Under the pieces are notes generated by a model that saw only the letters and a program-made list of their open reading frames with translations, did no database searches and was not told the origin of the DNA. A DNA stretch of 64,000 bases from contig VZSE01011543.1 of assembly GCA_013398275.1 (NCBI GenBank), positions 151,676 to 215,675 on the forward strand. Direction: 5' to 3'. The position numbers were made by a program, and so were the translations under genes. The stretch comes from Promerops cafer. Taxonomy: Eukaryota > Chordata > Aves > Passeriformes > Nectariniidae. This document shows positions 1 through 12,549 of the stretch, in pieces. How positions within the stretch are numbered: the stretch's first letter is position 1; each line of letters starts with the position of its first letter.

Positions 1-45
1 CAACCTCTGCCCCTGAGAGCACTGAGGAGAGAGGTGACTTCGCAG

Positions 46-90
46 TCCTCATCTCCTGGATGCTCCCTGAAAATTCCCAGGACATTATTT
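46..90 (+). repeat. Short dispersed repeat, copy 1
   Basis: A 45-bp stretch containing TCATCTCCTGGATGCTCCCT recurs almost unchanged at 2682-2726, differing by about three substitutions. Flanking sequence does not match. It may be a remnant of an interspersed element or a local segmental copy. No family was recognised. Confidence 0.6.
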
Positions 91-2681
91 TGGAAGTGGG
101 GATCACCTTTCCCAGCCAGGTCCTGCTCTGCTGCCCAAGATCTGGGATTGAGGAGCGCTCATGCCCTCAATGTCCAACCCGCCCTAGGCTGCAGTATTTT
201 ATTCTGATTTTAAAGGAGAATATCAGCTGTATGGTGTAAATTCCAAACGTGTAAAGAACAGGGAAAGCGTGAGGAGATTTGATCCTTTTCCGTGCATTTT
301 CTCCTCGCTGCAGATGCAGGAACACTGTGCTGAAAGGCACAAGCTCGAGGCTCTGCTGACATCTCTGTGAAAAGTTGCTGTTTACAGATCTGTCAGAGAT
401 TTAGCTTTGATGATGTAACGTTGGCAAATGTCACACGGACCTTCCCTGACGCTGTTTTTCTAACAAATGGCTCTTTTTCTCTGCCGTGCCTTGGAAAAAA
501 AGAAGGAGTTTGAAAGGATTCTGAACCTTAAAACCATTTGAGTTTTGTTCAGTGTCTACCAGATTCAGTTTGATAAAATATCTGACCTCCCACTCCAAAG
601 TCATCTCCTGGATTTGCTGTCCCAGTGCTCTCACTTACAGGAAAAATTCTCTTTTATTAAATATTGTGAAACCCTGATTAAAGGTAGAGTTAGACAGGAA
701 CTCTCTGCTGTATTTATTGCATGGCTGAGGGTCTCAGGATGAGCAGGGATTTTTAGGAAGACTTCAGGTATCACAAATTGTGGTTCAGCAGGGAGAAAAA
801 TATCCTAAAGAAAGGAAAGACACCTCCAAACAGCAGAGGGAGGATTTCAGCTCTGGAGCTGGAAAAATCAAGTGAATTTAAGGAAAAGGAGCACAGAAGA
901 AGCCAGGAGAGCAGGAAGGGAAAAAAAACCTAGAATTGTGAGCAGGAGGATTTCTCTTAGGCTTTAACATCTCTTATTTTAGAAGAGGTGTCAGGGAAAC
1001 GGGGAAGACACTTTGAATTTCCAGGGAGCCTCTCCATCCCACAAAATACCTCCCAGAGCTGCCCATCTGGTATCAATATCTCCTCTGTGTTTTAGGAGCT
1101 GCCTCGGGAGGTGCCACCACCCAGCTGCTTCCAGCAGTGCCTGGGGAAGGCTGAGGGGTGGGACAGGTAAATTTTCACTCCTACTTTGCCACCCCTTTGC
1201 TGGTGTCACCTCCGCCACCTCACCCTGCCCTGGGTCATTGCTGGAAAATCACCCAAGGGCTTGGAGAGAGAAAGAGGAGAATCTGGGAATGGAAGGGGTA
1301 ACTAATTCATTAAAGATGCGTGTCATTAATTAAGGGCACACGGGATGAGTGTCCTGCAGAATTTTTTGAGGTTGCCTGACTGAGCTCAGCAAAGGGGGAC
1401 CAGGTTTGTGGTGGAGGGAAACTCTCCCCCACGGCAACAATTTCGTGGACTGCCCACAAAATGCAGCCCAAGGCCAAGAGAAATGCTTTGGTTTTGACCA
1501 TCTGAGGCTGTAAATGAGCTGTCAACTTCCAAAAATGCATTAATTTAGCCCACAAAAATGTACACTGAGCAATCAAGGAAGAGGAGGAAAGCACCTCAGA
1601 GGCTGGTTTGGAGCACACCAAACCAGCTGGGTCTGGAAAAGTGGGATGACACTGCTCCAGCAGCATCCAGAGTTCCTCCTTTGGGGAAGAAAGTTTAAAT
1701 CTGGGGGGGCCAGGAGGAGATGCTGAGGTCTCCAATTTTCATCTGAGTTTTCAGAGAGGCTCAGGTCTGGTTCATGAAGATCAGGGCTCAGATGTCTCTG
1801 TAGAGATCAATGCAAGAGCTTGTTCATCCTTTATTTTTTCTTGGATGTGGGGAAAAACATAATCCTCCTAAAAATTTCTAGGGGTTTTGCTGGATCTGGG
1901 CACCACCAGCAAACTCAGCATGAAGCAGGAAGTGCTCCCTGCATCCAGCCTCTCCCTCTTTACCTGTGTGAGGGAAAATCTCATCAAACCCTCCCTGTCA
2001 TTCCTCTCCCAAGCAGGAAAGGTCCCCTGGTCGTTGTCCAGAGCTGAACTCACTTGGCTCTGACATAAAAAACAACCAGTCTGGAATCCAATTTTATTTA
2101 CCACTCAAGCTCACTCTCCTTAGAAAGCACGTTACACTGTGTTTCTGGCCAGTTATCCAATATATTTTTTTAATTGTCATTATTTTCTCCAGCTCATCAG
2201 TCCTGGCAAACAGGAAATCTATTATTCATGGCAAAGCAACAGCGAGATGCAAACACGTCCCTGTCGCCGCTCCAGCTGCGTGTGGGGTGGAAAAGGACTC
2301 ATTGAGACTTGGCCATAATTAGTCCTTTGCCCAGTAATGATCTTGATGACAAAAAATTGCCTTGAAGGAATTTTTGTTGATGTGGATCTTGGTAATTCAA
2401 ATAGGACCGTGTAAATGGAGGGAGATGGAAAATTGTAGGGTCGGGTTTATGAGTGATCTCAAAGTATCACAATTTCACCACTTAAAAATTGTAAAAATCC
2501 ACTTTTTCCAGGCTTGAAGTGTCCAAGACCCAGGAGAGGAAAAGCATTTTCTGCTGGGAAGTGATGCACACATCTTTCCTCCCCTGTGCTGCAATAAGCT
2601 CATTCCCCTGGCGTGGCAGTGGCTGCTCCAGGGTCATCACACCTTCAAATGCACTTCAAATACCCAAAAGCTGCTTTTCAA
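91..2681. other. Non-coding single-copy stretch
   Basis: Only short overlapping open frames (up to about 140 codons) occur, on both strands, with no recognisable domain. I see no tandem array, CR1 tail or CpG-rich patch. It reads as ordinary intergenic or intronic bird DNA. Confidence 0.6.
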
Positions 2682-2724
2682 TCCTCATCTCCTGGATGCT
2701 CCCTGAAAATTGCAAGGACAATAT

Positions 2725-2726
<2 letters not shown>
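2682..2726 (+). repeat. Short dispersed repeat, copy 2
   Basis: This is the near-identical partner of the segment at 46-90, in the same orientation and about 2.6 kb away. Its right end runs directly into the (ATTT)n array, so the array may have grown from the ATATTT at the end of this repeat. Confidence 0.6.
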
Positions 2727-2763
<37 letters not shown>

Positions 2764-2787
2764 TTATTGTTGTTGTTGTTGTTATTT
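2721..2787 (+). repeat. (ATTT)n-(TTG)n microsatellite
   Basis: About eleven ATTT units pass into five TTG units. The plus-strand frame through it encodes an artefactual Tyr-Leu-Phe-Ile run. The array is uninterrupted and therefore likely to vary in length between individuals. Confidence 0.95.
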
Positions 2788-2982
2788 TCCCTTCATTTCC
2801 CTCCTGCCCCTTAAGCTAAGAGAAGAAAAAAAGATTAAAAATCCTGGATAAATACATTTGTGGCAAATGCAGGTTGGCTCCATTGGTGGAGTCTGGCAGA
2901 GGGTGGATGGAGATGTGAGGAAGGAAGGGAACCTACAGGAAAGGGAAATGTTCAAATGCAGCCTGTGACTGATCCCCAACCA

Positions 2983-3113
2983 TCCCAGCTCACCAAGTGC
3001 CACATCCAGGCGTCCCCTGAACATCTCCAGGGACTCCACCGCCTCCCTGGGAAGCCCATTCCAATGCTTAACAACCTTTTCTGAGAAGAAATTCTTCCTG
3101 AATCCATCAGAGA
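2983..3113 (-). mobile_element. CR1 LINE fragment, end of ORF2
   Basis: On the minus strand this segment still translates to the stereotyped carboxyl end of the CR1 reverse transcriptase, with residues resembling FFSEKVVKHWNGLPREAVES and then LEMFRGRLDVAL. This tail is well known from avian CR1 elements. The copy lacks the upstream reverse transcriptase and endonuclease and also the usual 3' tail, so it is a dead 5'-truncated and 3'-eroded fragment. It resembles the inner part of the copy at 46988-47158. Confidence 0.85.
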
Positions 3114-3609
3114 ATTTACCTTGGGTGTTGCTACCCATCCCAAATTTGGTGCTGGTGGGCAAAGAGAAATGGGAACAATAAGGGACAACTCTTCATGAAA
3201 ATCTCCCACAAAATTCCACCCCTGAGCTGGCTGCCTGCTGGGCAGGATTTTCCTTGGATTTTCTATGCTTCCAAAGGAGAGTTTCTCCGTGTCTCCACGT
3301 TTTCCTGGTGCTCTAGGGAAGATGCTGGCATTAAAAGGAGGAAAACAATTTGCTCCCTCTGCAAGTGGCCTTTCCATGGTGAGCTCATGCTCTTCCCAAA
3401 AGTGCGTGTTCACTGCTGCTGGGCCATGGCCAAAGGCAGCCTCCCCTCTCCTTCTGGAGGTGGCAACAATGCACATGTGTGTCATTTCCTGGTCCCAGTG
3501 GAAACTGCAGGACTGATATTCACGGATAAAAGAAAAAAAAAATAAAATCCCGTTTGGAAAACCGACGCCCACTCCCCTCAAAAATTCCACCTTCCAGATT
3601 GCTTCACCT

Positions 3610-3860
3610 CTGGGTCGAGCGCCTCGGCACATCTTGCTCTGCGCTGCCGAGGCCGTGTCCTCCTCTGCGATGACTCAGCCCCACGCTGTCCTGCTGCTCC
3701 CCGTGGGAGGGGACGTCTCGAGTTCCCCACCTCGTGGGGGTCTCCAGGGAGCTGTTCTGAGCGAGACAACAAAGCTGGAACCCAAAATAATCTCTGAGTT
3801 ATCCAAACACATCAAGACGGGGCCGTAGATCCCCGCCGCGCCGCGCGGAGGGGCGCATCT
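3610..3860. promoter_or_regulatory. Weak CpG-rich patch with AP-1/MARE-like site
   Basis: CpG dinucleotides are dense compared with the flanks, ending in CCGCCGCGCCGCGCGG near 3834-3849. A TGACTCAGC motif at about 3670-3678 fits the AP-1/NF-E2 (MARE half) consensus. No convincing first exon was found next to it. It could be a small promoter or an enhancer-type CpG cluster; a regulatory role is inference only. Confidence 0.35.
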
Positions 3861-6800
3861 GCAGGAGCTGTCCTGCATCCAGGATTTCCCTGAGGGTCTT
3901 TCCTCTTCAAATGTGCACTCACTGGAGAGCAAATCTGCTTCAACAAGGCACAGTATCTGGGATATTGAAAAGAAGGGAAATCTCCATCTAGTTGTCCATT
4001 TCCCCGCTAGAGTTTCTTTGGGAAACGGGTTTTGTGTGTGGTTATTTTGGGGCATTGCACTCCTGGAAAGGCTCCACGCAGTAGGAGCCTGGAGAAGGAA
4101 AGCTTGAATCCCTTCCAGTCGCTCTATCTTGTGTTGCTGCATCTTGGCAAAGCCCAGAACAAATGAGTGGCAGAGGCAGATAAGCTGAAGGTAAATATTA
4201 TCTGCATCTCTCCCCTGTTTATAACCTACGTGCATCGCTGGAAAATCAACTCGGGTTTACCACAGCGCTTGAAGTAATGTTATTAAGAATGTAACTTCTT
4301 AGGAAAACTCAGCCTGTTTTTAGCCCAGACATGCAATTAGGGGAATTAGTAACACGATACGTCATCCCGAGGAACACACGGATCCAGGGGGCAGGAACCT
4401 CATGCAACCCTCTGGAAGGCAGGGCTGCTCCCAGCATATGTGAGTGCTCTCTCACAGTCCTCCTAATTCCCACTGAGGAATTTTGCTCTGAGCCAGCACA
4501 CGGCCTGTTCTGAGCACTCGGAGGATGAGGCCATGGAGTGGCCTCGTTTTTCCATTAGAAAAAGGAGAATTAAGCAGGTTTCAAAGTGTTCATGCAAAGC
4601 CAGGCGTGAGGAATCTGTAGTGGAAAGAAGGAGACCTCGTAGTTCTTGTAATTCCCAGCTCATGTAGGTGAGATCAGGGTTTGGGTCATGCTCCTTGCAT
4701 GGATTTTTTGGGTGTGAGGACTGACAGGAAAGTCCAGTGTGAGTTTCGGATGGAGTGTGGAGGCATAGGGCAGTGCTGGGTTTGCTGGGAGAGCAGCACG
4801 GTGACTTTGGAATATTTCTGAAACAAACCAAATGACACCTGAGCCCCCAAACTGCAGCAAACTTGGCACATCCTCCTCTTTTTTTGACCTAAATGAAGGG
4901 ATAAAGGCTTGGGAAGGCAGAGAAAAGAGAGCATTGACTCTCCTGCAGCTCCTGCCACCACCGTGCAGGGTCTTGGATCATCTCCCAAAACTGCTGCTCT
5001 GCAGCTCCTCCACTCCACCCCGCTGCCATCAGTCTGGGACCATGGAAAATTACAGAATAAAAGGCCAAATCTCTCCATCCCCTCTTCCTTCTGAGAGTTC
5101 CAGAAACTCCAGCTGAATTTCACAAATTCAGGAGGCTTTTGGCTGGTTTGCGTAAGCCGGAATCCAAATTTTTGGTGGCTGAACCAATCCTCGAGACGAG
5201 ACTTTGAGGTTTTGTATCAGTGGCAACGATCTTTGCTTTTGCTTTTGGTTTTGTTTCAGGCCTGTGGTGCTACTGGATGAGGAGCTGATCCTATGTGGAC
5301 CTACGTGAGGACAGCTAAGAGGATTGGGGTCTTCCCAGTAATCACTGCAAATAATAAAAAAACCCGCAAAAATGCTGGAAAATATGAAAAGGTCAATGAA
5401 GCAGGGAAAAAGAGCCATCCAATGATTTTTTTTTTTTTTTTCCCTTCCCTTAAGGAATAATGCTTTATCTGGAAATCCCAGATTTTATATAACTTTATAG
5501 CTTGGAATTTGTTTTTGTGTTGGTGTCTTTCAGTCACTGAATAAAGTGCGACCGCAGAAATCGGACACCAAAGCAGCAGCACTGGGTGGCAAATTTCTCC
5601 CTCACCACAAACATCCTTCCACCCTCGACAGTCCAGACTGAAAACGTTGTGTTGTTGTTCTGCACCTCATCTTCAAGCAGGCTCAAAGAGAAATGATTGA
5701 TTTGATGGGGTTTTGAGCCCAAAACCTTGCTGCCTTCTTGTCCCCCAAATGTCGATGGGATCACTGCAGTGTGAAATACCCAGGGATGTTCTGGTGCATG
5801 GGACTGGTTGGGGTCTCTCTCTGTTAGCCAGATTTGAAAGCACTGTTGATTCCCTTGTGTGGGATTCCTGCAGGATTGGAGTTTCCTAGCCAAAAACGGG
5901 TTTCTCATCTGCTGGACCTGCCTGAAGAAGGTGAACTGCAAAGCCACTGCATTTTTTTTTTAAACTTCAAAATTTTAGCTGAAAATACCCCAGTCAGGGA
6001 AATGCTTCTCCACAGTGAGGATCCATATCGCCCCAAACACGGATCTGTACCTCCAGCTGTGCCCAGCTGTATCATTCACCACGTTTATTCCTGCAGCCGA
6101 GCTCTTGAACCATAAACTGTGGCAGGGAAGACTCTTGCCAGGTATCCCCACAACCCCCAGCGTGCTCCAGCCCTGATTTGTGTCAGGATTCTTGCAAGGC
6201 ATAAAAACATCATCCAAACAGAGCCACTTGGAGCTCTGCTGGCTCTGCTGCCTGCCCACAACCTCTCGTTTTCACTCCCAGCCTCCTCTGTGACAGAAAG
6301 CATCTCCCACTGCCTGTTGGCTCCTGCACAGCATCAAGGCTTGTCCTTGGAAAAGTTGCTGCAGAGTAAAAAAGCTACTGGAAGCACCAGTTTGTGACAG
6401 GAGCTGTGATCCAGCCCTGCCTCCATGAGTTGTGTGCAGTTCCAGTGGATTTTGCTGCAAACGTTGGATATTATGAACCTGATCCGAGACTAAAGCAGCT
6501 CAGTGGGGGCCAAGTGTAGATGACTGAAGGGGAAATAACTTCCCAGAGCATGAGGCTGTTGCTTAATTTGGGATTTTACTGGAGGTGGAGACATTTTATT
6601 TGAAATTTGTCCGTTTCTCTTGCTTCGAAAAGGCTCATTTTTCCTGGCTTCTCTTTGTGGGTTTTGTGTTGAGTTCAAAATTGAATCTGGGTGGTTAAAA
6701 ATGTAACGGGATATGTTCTGTCCTCAGCTCTTCCCTTGCAGGCTCTCCTGCATTCCCTGGAATTCATGGTGAGAACAGTTTTCAGCTTAATAACAACTCT

Positions 6801-9800
6801 CTGCAGTCATTTCTGCACGTAATTCCAAAGCGTGTTGGCCCAGCTCTGCAGCTGCTGGGAATTCCTCTTCCTTAGCAAAACTTTGGATTTTCCCAGCTCT
6901 CAGGTGGTCCCCTTGTAGTTATTATTATTTTTTTTTTTATGACAGGCAGCTAAATCTGGCCCAATAATTTATTTTTCCAGGTGAAATGACACCTTTGTGG
7001 CCCCCCAGCTGAGTGGGAAGCACTAAAGGTTTACCACTATAACATCCCTGCTTGTTTTAATTATCAGCTTAAACCACAATAACAATAATCATTTAAAATA
7101 TCACAATATGACCAAAAACCCCACAGATTGGATTCATAGCTCTGTGGAGCATGGAAAAGGCTGGAATTTTTATACCAACCAATGGAACAAATTGATTTTG
7201 TTGTCTAAAATAGCCAGAAACTCTCCTTGGTCTGGTGTAAGTGCTGTGAGTTGTCTTTAGGGAAGCATCTCCATCCAACAGAAAATATCATTAAGTCACG
7301 GTTTTTCCAGAAAGTTCCATCCTCTTTCTTTTTCCTGTTTCTCCTCCCATCTTGGATGAGGGCAGGACTGAGAAGTGAGCCCTGGGATGCTCGGGATGTG
7401 ATGTTTCTGTCTTCAAAGAGGCATTTTGGAAACAGCCCAGCCCTGTTGGCAGAGGGGTCTCTGCCCTCTGCCCTCCTCCCACTCTGCTGCCAGGAAAAGC
7501 CAGGGGAGCTTTGTGGAAGGCTCCAGCATCAACAGCCTGAGTCTGAGGGCTGACAGCTCCCAGCAGGCACAAAGCAACCCCAGTTACCCAAATTACCCTA
7601 ATTACCCTTGCCAGCACCACGCTGGGATGCTCTGCCTCCCTCACGTCCCAGGGGACAGCAGGGACATCATGGTCCCCACTCAACGTCCTTTGCCATCCGT
7701 GGATTCCAGCATCCCATTTTGACAGAGGTGTGGAAGAGCTCTGTTAATTCCCCTGCCAGTTCAGCCCTTTTTGTTGTTGTTTTCCATGAGAACAGGATAT
7801 GTTTATCTAGCTTTGATTTCTTTTTTTTTTTTTATTTTCTCTTTGTAGCTGAATGAACTGATTATTGCTTTCATCTGCTTCCCTCTGCAGGGTCAGCTGA
7901 AGCCCAAATAATCAGACGGGATGTGAGTGTGTGTATGGATTTGTAATTAATAGGTTGCATACTGAGAGATGTGGGGTCCCGAAAGAATGTGTAAAGAGAA
8001 AATGATCTAAAACTTGATCCTGATTTTGGTTCAACCTCAACAATTTCCTGCAGAGAAGCGGTGAGATAATTTGGGGCAGATCAAACCAAACCCTGATTCT
8101 CTTCTGCTTCTCATGCCAAATGTCATCCCCTTAAGATGTGCTTTTCTCCATCTGGTGATTTTGGCTTCTCTGTGCTCCCTGTAAGTCTCTGGACCTTGTG
8201 CTGAAATGTTTGTGAGATGACTCAGAGGAACAAACAAAGCAGGCAGGACCTTCGTGGAGCTGAGCACAATGCTGGCAATAAACAGAGATGGCTCCACCAG
8301 AGGGTTTTATGGACACCCCACTAAAACCCAAAGCAGGATAGATAAATCAGCGAAAGATGCTTTACTTGAATTGGTTTTTTTTTATTTTTAATTTTTATTT
8401 AGAGAAATCAGAACTGCTTTTCAGCAAAGCCCAAACTTTTCCATGTTTTCACCAAAACAAACAGAAAGCAGGTGCGTGCTGAAGGAATTTTGGCTGGGAG
8501 AGCACAGAGAAGTGCACATGGGCTTTCCTGTGAGAGTTTACACTTAATGGGCTTGGGTTTGTTTCTGTCAGTGCAAGTTTTGCTGTTCCCTTCAAAGAGA
8601 GCAGGCACAGCTCTGGAGTCATGGTATTCCTTAGGGAAGAGAGGCTGAGGCGTGCAAAGGTGGTTTTCTGGTAGTCTGTGCATTTTTAGGCTTGTCACAA
8701 TCCCATCCAAATCCGGGTGTGAAATGGTGCTCAGCTTTTACTCCACTAAATAGAGCTTTCCCTTCACATTTCTGGAGAGAGCAGGAATCAAACGTGATCC
8801 CATTTTCCAGCAGTCCTCCACCACCTTTTTTTGGTGGTGGTTTGGGTTTTGCTTTCCTCGTTCAAGGCTGGGTTTTGCCGTGGTGGTGGGAGGTGGTGCC
8901 GCTCACAGCCACGTGGGTTTTTCCATGGGCTGGAGGCTTCCTCCTGGGAATTCCTTCCTTTGTCCTGTAAAAGACCATTTCCTATCATTTTCCATAGGAA
9001 CCCATCTTCGTCACTGCCACGATGACCCAAGGATGCAAACCTGGAACTTCAGGCCATATTTAATTATTTTTGGGACAAACCAGCACAGACCTGGGAGAAG
9101 ATCCATTAGTGGGAAGATGATGGATGGTGCATCCCAGGCCAGGCAGAGCCTCTGCTTTGTGCCAGCACCTCTGTGTCCTCTCCGGAGCACCTCTGAGGGA
9201 TATCTGAGCCAGCACGTCTTAGTGCACAGAAATCCAGAGTGTTCAAATCCTCCTGCATCCATGCCCATAAAAGTCCAGCAATTCCGTGAGCGCGGATGCC
9301 TCACACGTGTGCCTGGCTGGAGACAGGATGCCACTTTGGCACTTGGCTGCAGCTGCCTGACGTGGGCATTTGTCACCCAGAGCTGGATTTAGGCTGTGTT
9401 TATAGAAATCCTAAAGCCTGGCAAGTGGCTATTCCTGGAGTGCTCAGAGGGCACAGATGGAGTATCTGGCGCTGCTGCAGCGAGGAGAGGTGGGATTTAG
9501 GAGCTCTGCAGAAATCCCCTTCCAAAATCCAGCCTCCCACAGTGGTTTCCTGCAAGAAGGAGGATCAGTGCCCTTTCCTGTCCCAGTCCTGTCCTCCTGA
9601 TGTGGCCATCCCTTGGGTGGCAGGGAGGGTCACATCTTTAATGTCCTTCCCACCAGGAAGAGGCAGGAGAAGACCTGGCTCCGGGCCCTGCGAGCCTTTG
9701 GGAAAAAAAGACTGAGAAGAGCATGGCTGAAATGCTCCAAAAGCAGAAAACCACTGTGTTTTCCACTTTCCTGGGATGGGATTTATCAAAGAAAGCCCTG

Positions 9801-12120
9801 GGATGTGAGGAAAGAAGAGCAGCTGGATTTTGGTGCTTTTGAAGGCTTTATTTACCTGGAGGCTTGGAAGATAGCTCTGCAGTCCCAGATCTCAGCTGGG
9901 TAATGACTCACAGAAGATCTGGCTTGGCCAGGTGAACGTGGGATTTTGTGTCCACCAGAGCAGGAAAACATCCCCATCCCCACATGTGCCATCATCTTTT
10001 ATTCCTGTGTTGCCCAGGAACTGGGTGAAGGTACCTAAAACTTCCAGTCAAGACCTAATAAACCACCACCAAACCATAAATTGAGGTTGATTTTATCATT
10101 GTTGCCATCCAGGTGGGTTCTGGAGTCACCTTGCATAACCCAAAAACCCCCTTCCCAAATCTGCTTTCCCCTTCCCACATTTAGAACTTGTATTTTTTGG
10201 TAAAATTGGATTACTGATAATCCCAGAATTTAGGCTGATGTATGACATGTGGAAGAATTTACATGGATCCTGTTTGCCCCCTAAACTTCCGCTATAAATA
10301 TTAAAAATTTTTAAGCATGACAAAACCCAACCAGGTTTTCCAGCCATGACTTCTAAGCCCTGGTGTGGATGCACAAAGTGATGCTGTAGATGAAGAAAAA
10401 AAATCCCAAATTTGCCAGAGGAGGAGCAGAAATGCCAAAAAATGGTTCAGGTGTGACACCGAAATGTTGCTGCAGAGTATTTTATAACCCCAAAGGTGTC
10501 TTTTCAACCCTTCAACTTATAGAAATGGGATTATTTACAGGGCTTGATTGTTCTTGCTTTAGGCAGATTTATTGCTTTTCACTCCTGGAGGATCTGAGCA
10601 ATTTTCCTGTGGAGAAATCAAAGGAGAGGAAGGCAAATCTGCAAGGGAAAAGCAGGCTGCAGTCAGGTCTGTCCATGTGCCAAGACTGCTGCTTCTCGAG
10701 GTGTTTTCCTGGTTGGGTTTGGTGACACTGGAAGGATTCCAGTGTTCCCATGTGGGGCTGTGGGATGAGCTGGGATGCTGCAGGGAGCAAGAGGGAAAAA
10801 ACCAGGAGTTATTTTGGGTTTGGAGTTGCTTCTTGGACACTCCTGGGCTCGTCCCGCGTGGTTTGCGTCTTGCAAATCCAAATTATTTGTGTCTTCATGG
10901 GATTACAGCACTTCTCATCCCTTAGCTCCTGATGGAAATCCTCCCATCTGATAAGTGAATGACGTGAGCTCTTTCGTTTGGAAGGGTTTTAAAAAGACAC
11001 AGAAAATCGTGGATGCAGCCTCCAGAAACCAGATGAACTTTCCTTAAATGGGGAGCGAGGAAGAAGGAATGGGAAAGCAAAAAAAAAATACCCCGGAAGT
11101 GGTAACGGAATCTATACGGTTTGGCCAAGGGATTTGTAATTAGGGGGATGCTGCCAAGATTCCAAACTCATTGAAGGCATTTCCTCCCCCCAGGAAACTC
11201 CAGGACTGCATCGAGGAGGATCAATGGGCAGCCAAACTGGGCTTTAAAATCCTAAAAATAACGGATCCTGGACGGAAAAGGTGCCAGACCAAGGGTTGGG
11301 TGAAAGTGTTTGTAGGACAGAGAAACCTCCCTCCCTCATTCCCATCTGGAGACAAAAAACAGGTGAACTTTTAGGCTTGAAGGTCCTTTTTGGGAGAGTT
11401 TTGAGCATTTTTGTGATTGATCCTTTTCTCCCTGAGTCATCAAAATGCCCAAAACCAGGAGCTGATCGTCCTCAGGGTGAGCTCTCCCAGGCTGATCCCA
11501 TCCAGCCCAAATTTCTTCCTGCCTGTTTCACTTCCAGTAAAAGGTAGTCATGCATTTATAATCACCCCCCACTTTTATTCCTGGATGTTATTTGATGTCA
11601 CTTTGGATTCTCTCCTTCGGAAAGTCCCCGTGGAAGCATCGTCCAGACTGCATAAAAACCGGAAACAATAAAAAGGAGAGAGATAAAATCAGGAAGAATG
11701 AGCTTTGTTTATAGATGTGAACAGCTTTTCCAGTAAACCAGCAAATAAAGGGATGCTTCGGACTTGGAAATGCTGAAAATGGGGTGGATGGGAAAACAAT
11801 TGGGAAAAATAATAAAGAACATGACTTTTTCTCCTGAAGAGAATTTTCTTTTGAGAGTATTGAATGAGAGACAGGAGTGAGGCAAAATATCACAGATGTG
11901 GCATCACCCTCCCCTGAAGCCTGAGGGGAAAGGGGGATGCTCTGTGGAGACAAAAGTATTTTTTGGAAACCGCTCTTTTGAGCTTGTAAATGGTTTCTAA
12001 AAGAAGAGGAACCAAAATTAGGGGGAAAACCCCAGCAGATGTGGTTTGACTGTCGCCTGGTGGGGATGCAGCTGAACACAGCAGTTATTGTGTGTCTGTC
12101 TCCAGGTGAGCAAATGGAGA
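3861..12120. other. Non-coding stretch, no gene seen
   Basis: About 8 kb of single-copy sequence with only short open frames on both strands and none with recognisable domains. Poly-T runs occur near 5428 and 7821. A perfect hairpin lies at 8818-8840. The part around 4187-4370 is AT-balanced and free of repeats and could be a conserved non-coding element, but this cannot be judged without alignment. Confidence 0.55.
8818..8840. repeat. Perfect 8-bp inverted repeat with T7 loop
   Basis: CCACCACC is followed by seven T and GGTGGTGG. This gives a perfect 8-bp stem of mostly G-C pairs. It could extrude as a hairpin or fold in RNA; no function is known. Confidence 0.85.
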
Positions 12121-12340
12121 ATCAAAGAATGGTTTGGGTTGGAAGGACCTTAAAGCTCATCCAGTGCCACCCCTGCCATGGCAGGGACACCTTCCACTGT
12201 CCCAGGTGGCTCCAAGCCCTGTCCAGCCTGGCTTTGGACACTGCCAGGGATCCAGGGGCAGCCACAGATGCTCTGGGCTCCTGAGCGGGGTCTCAGCACC
12301 CTCACAGGGAACAATTCCTGCCCTTTGAGCCCCCTCAGCC
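12121..12340 (-). mobile_element. CR1 LINE 3' fragment
   Basis: The plus strand begins with GAATGGTTTGGGTTGGAAGG, the reverse complement of the classic CR1 3' end, so the element points left. It continues through the CCTGCCATGGCAGGGACACC and CCAGCCTGGC blocks typical of CR1 3' ends. Homology fades after about 12340. The element is 5' truncated and carries no intact ORF2. Confidence 0.9.
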
Positions 12341-12481
12341 ATGTATGATGGATTCCACAAGAAAACTGCAAGAGCTGGTGATGCCTCCAGCACCTCTTTG
12401 GGCAAAGAGGATTCCGAGAACGTTTGTAGGGGGAGATACAAACAGAAGTCTGGGCAAAACAATGGGACAATATCAAAAGGG

Positions 12482-12549
12482 CGAGGTCCCCCCAACCTCA
12501 CAGGGAAGGATTTCCTCCTGATATCCAACCTAAATCTGCCCTCCTAAAG
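12482..12549 (-). mobile_element. Second CR1 piece, possibly same insertion
   Basis: The sequence with CCTCACAGGGAAGGATTTCC and the following TAAATCTGCCCTCC matches the CR1 segment just 5' of that in 12121-12340. About 140 bp of unrelated sequence separates the two. The CCTCACAGGGAA segment is present in both pieces, so this is either a separate truncated insertion or a copy split by an insertion with partial duplication. Confidence 0.75.
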
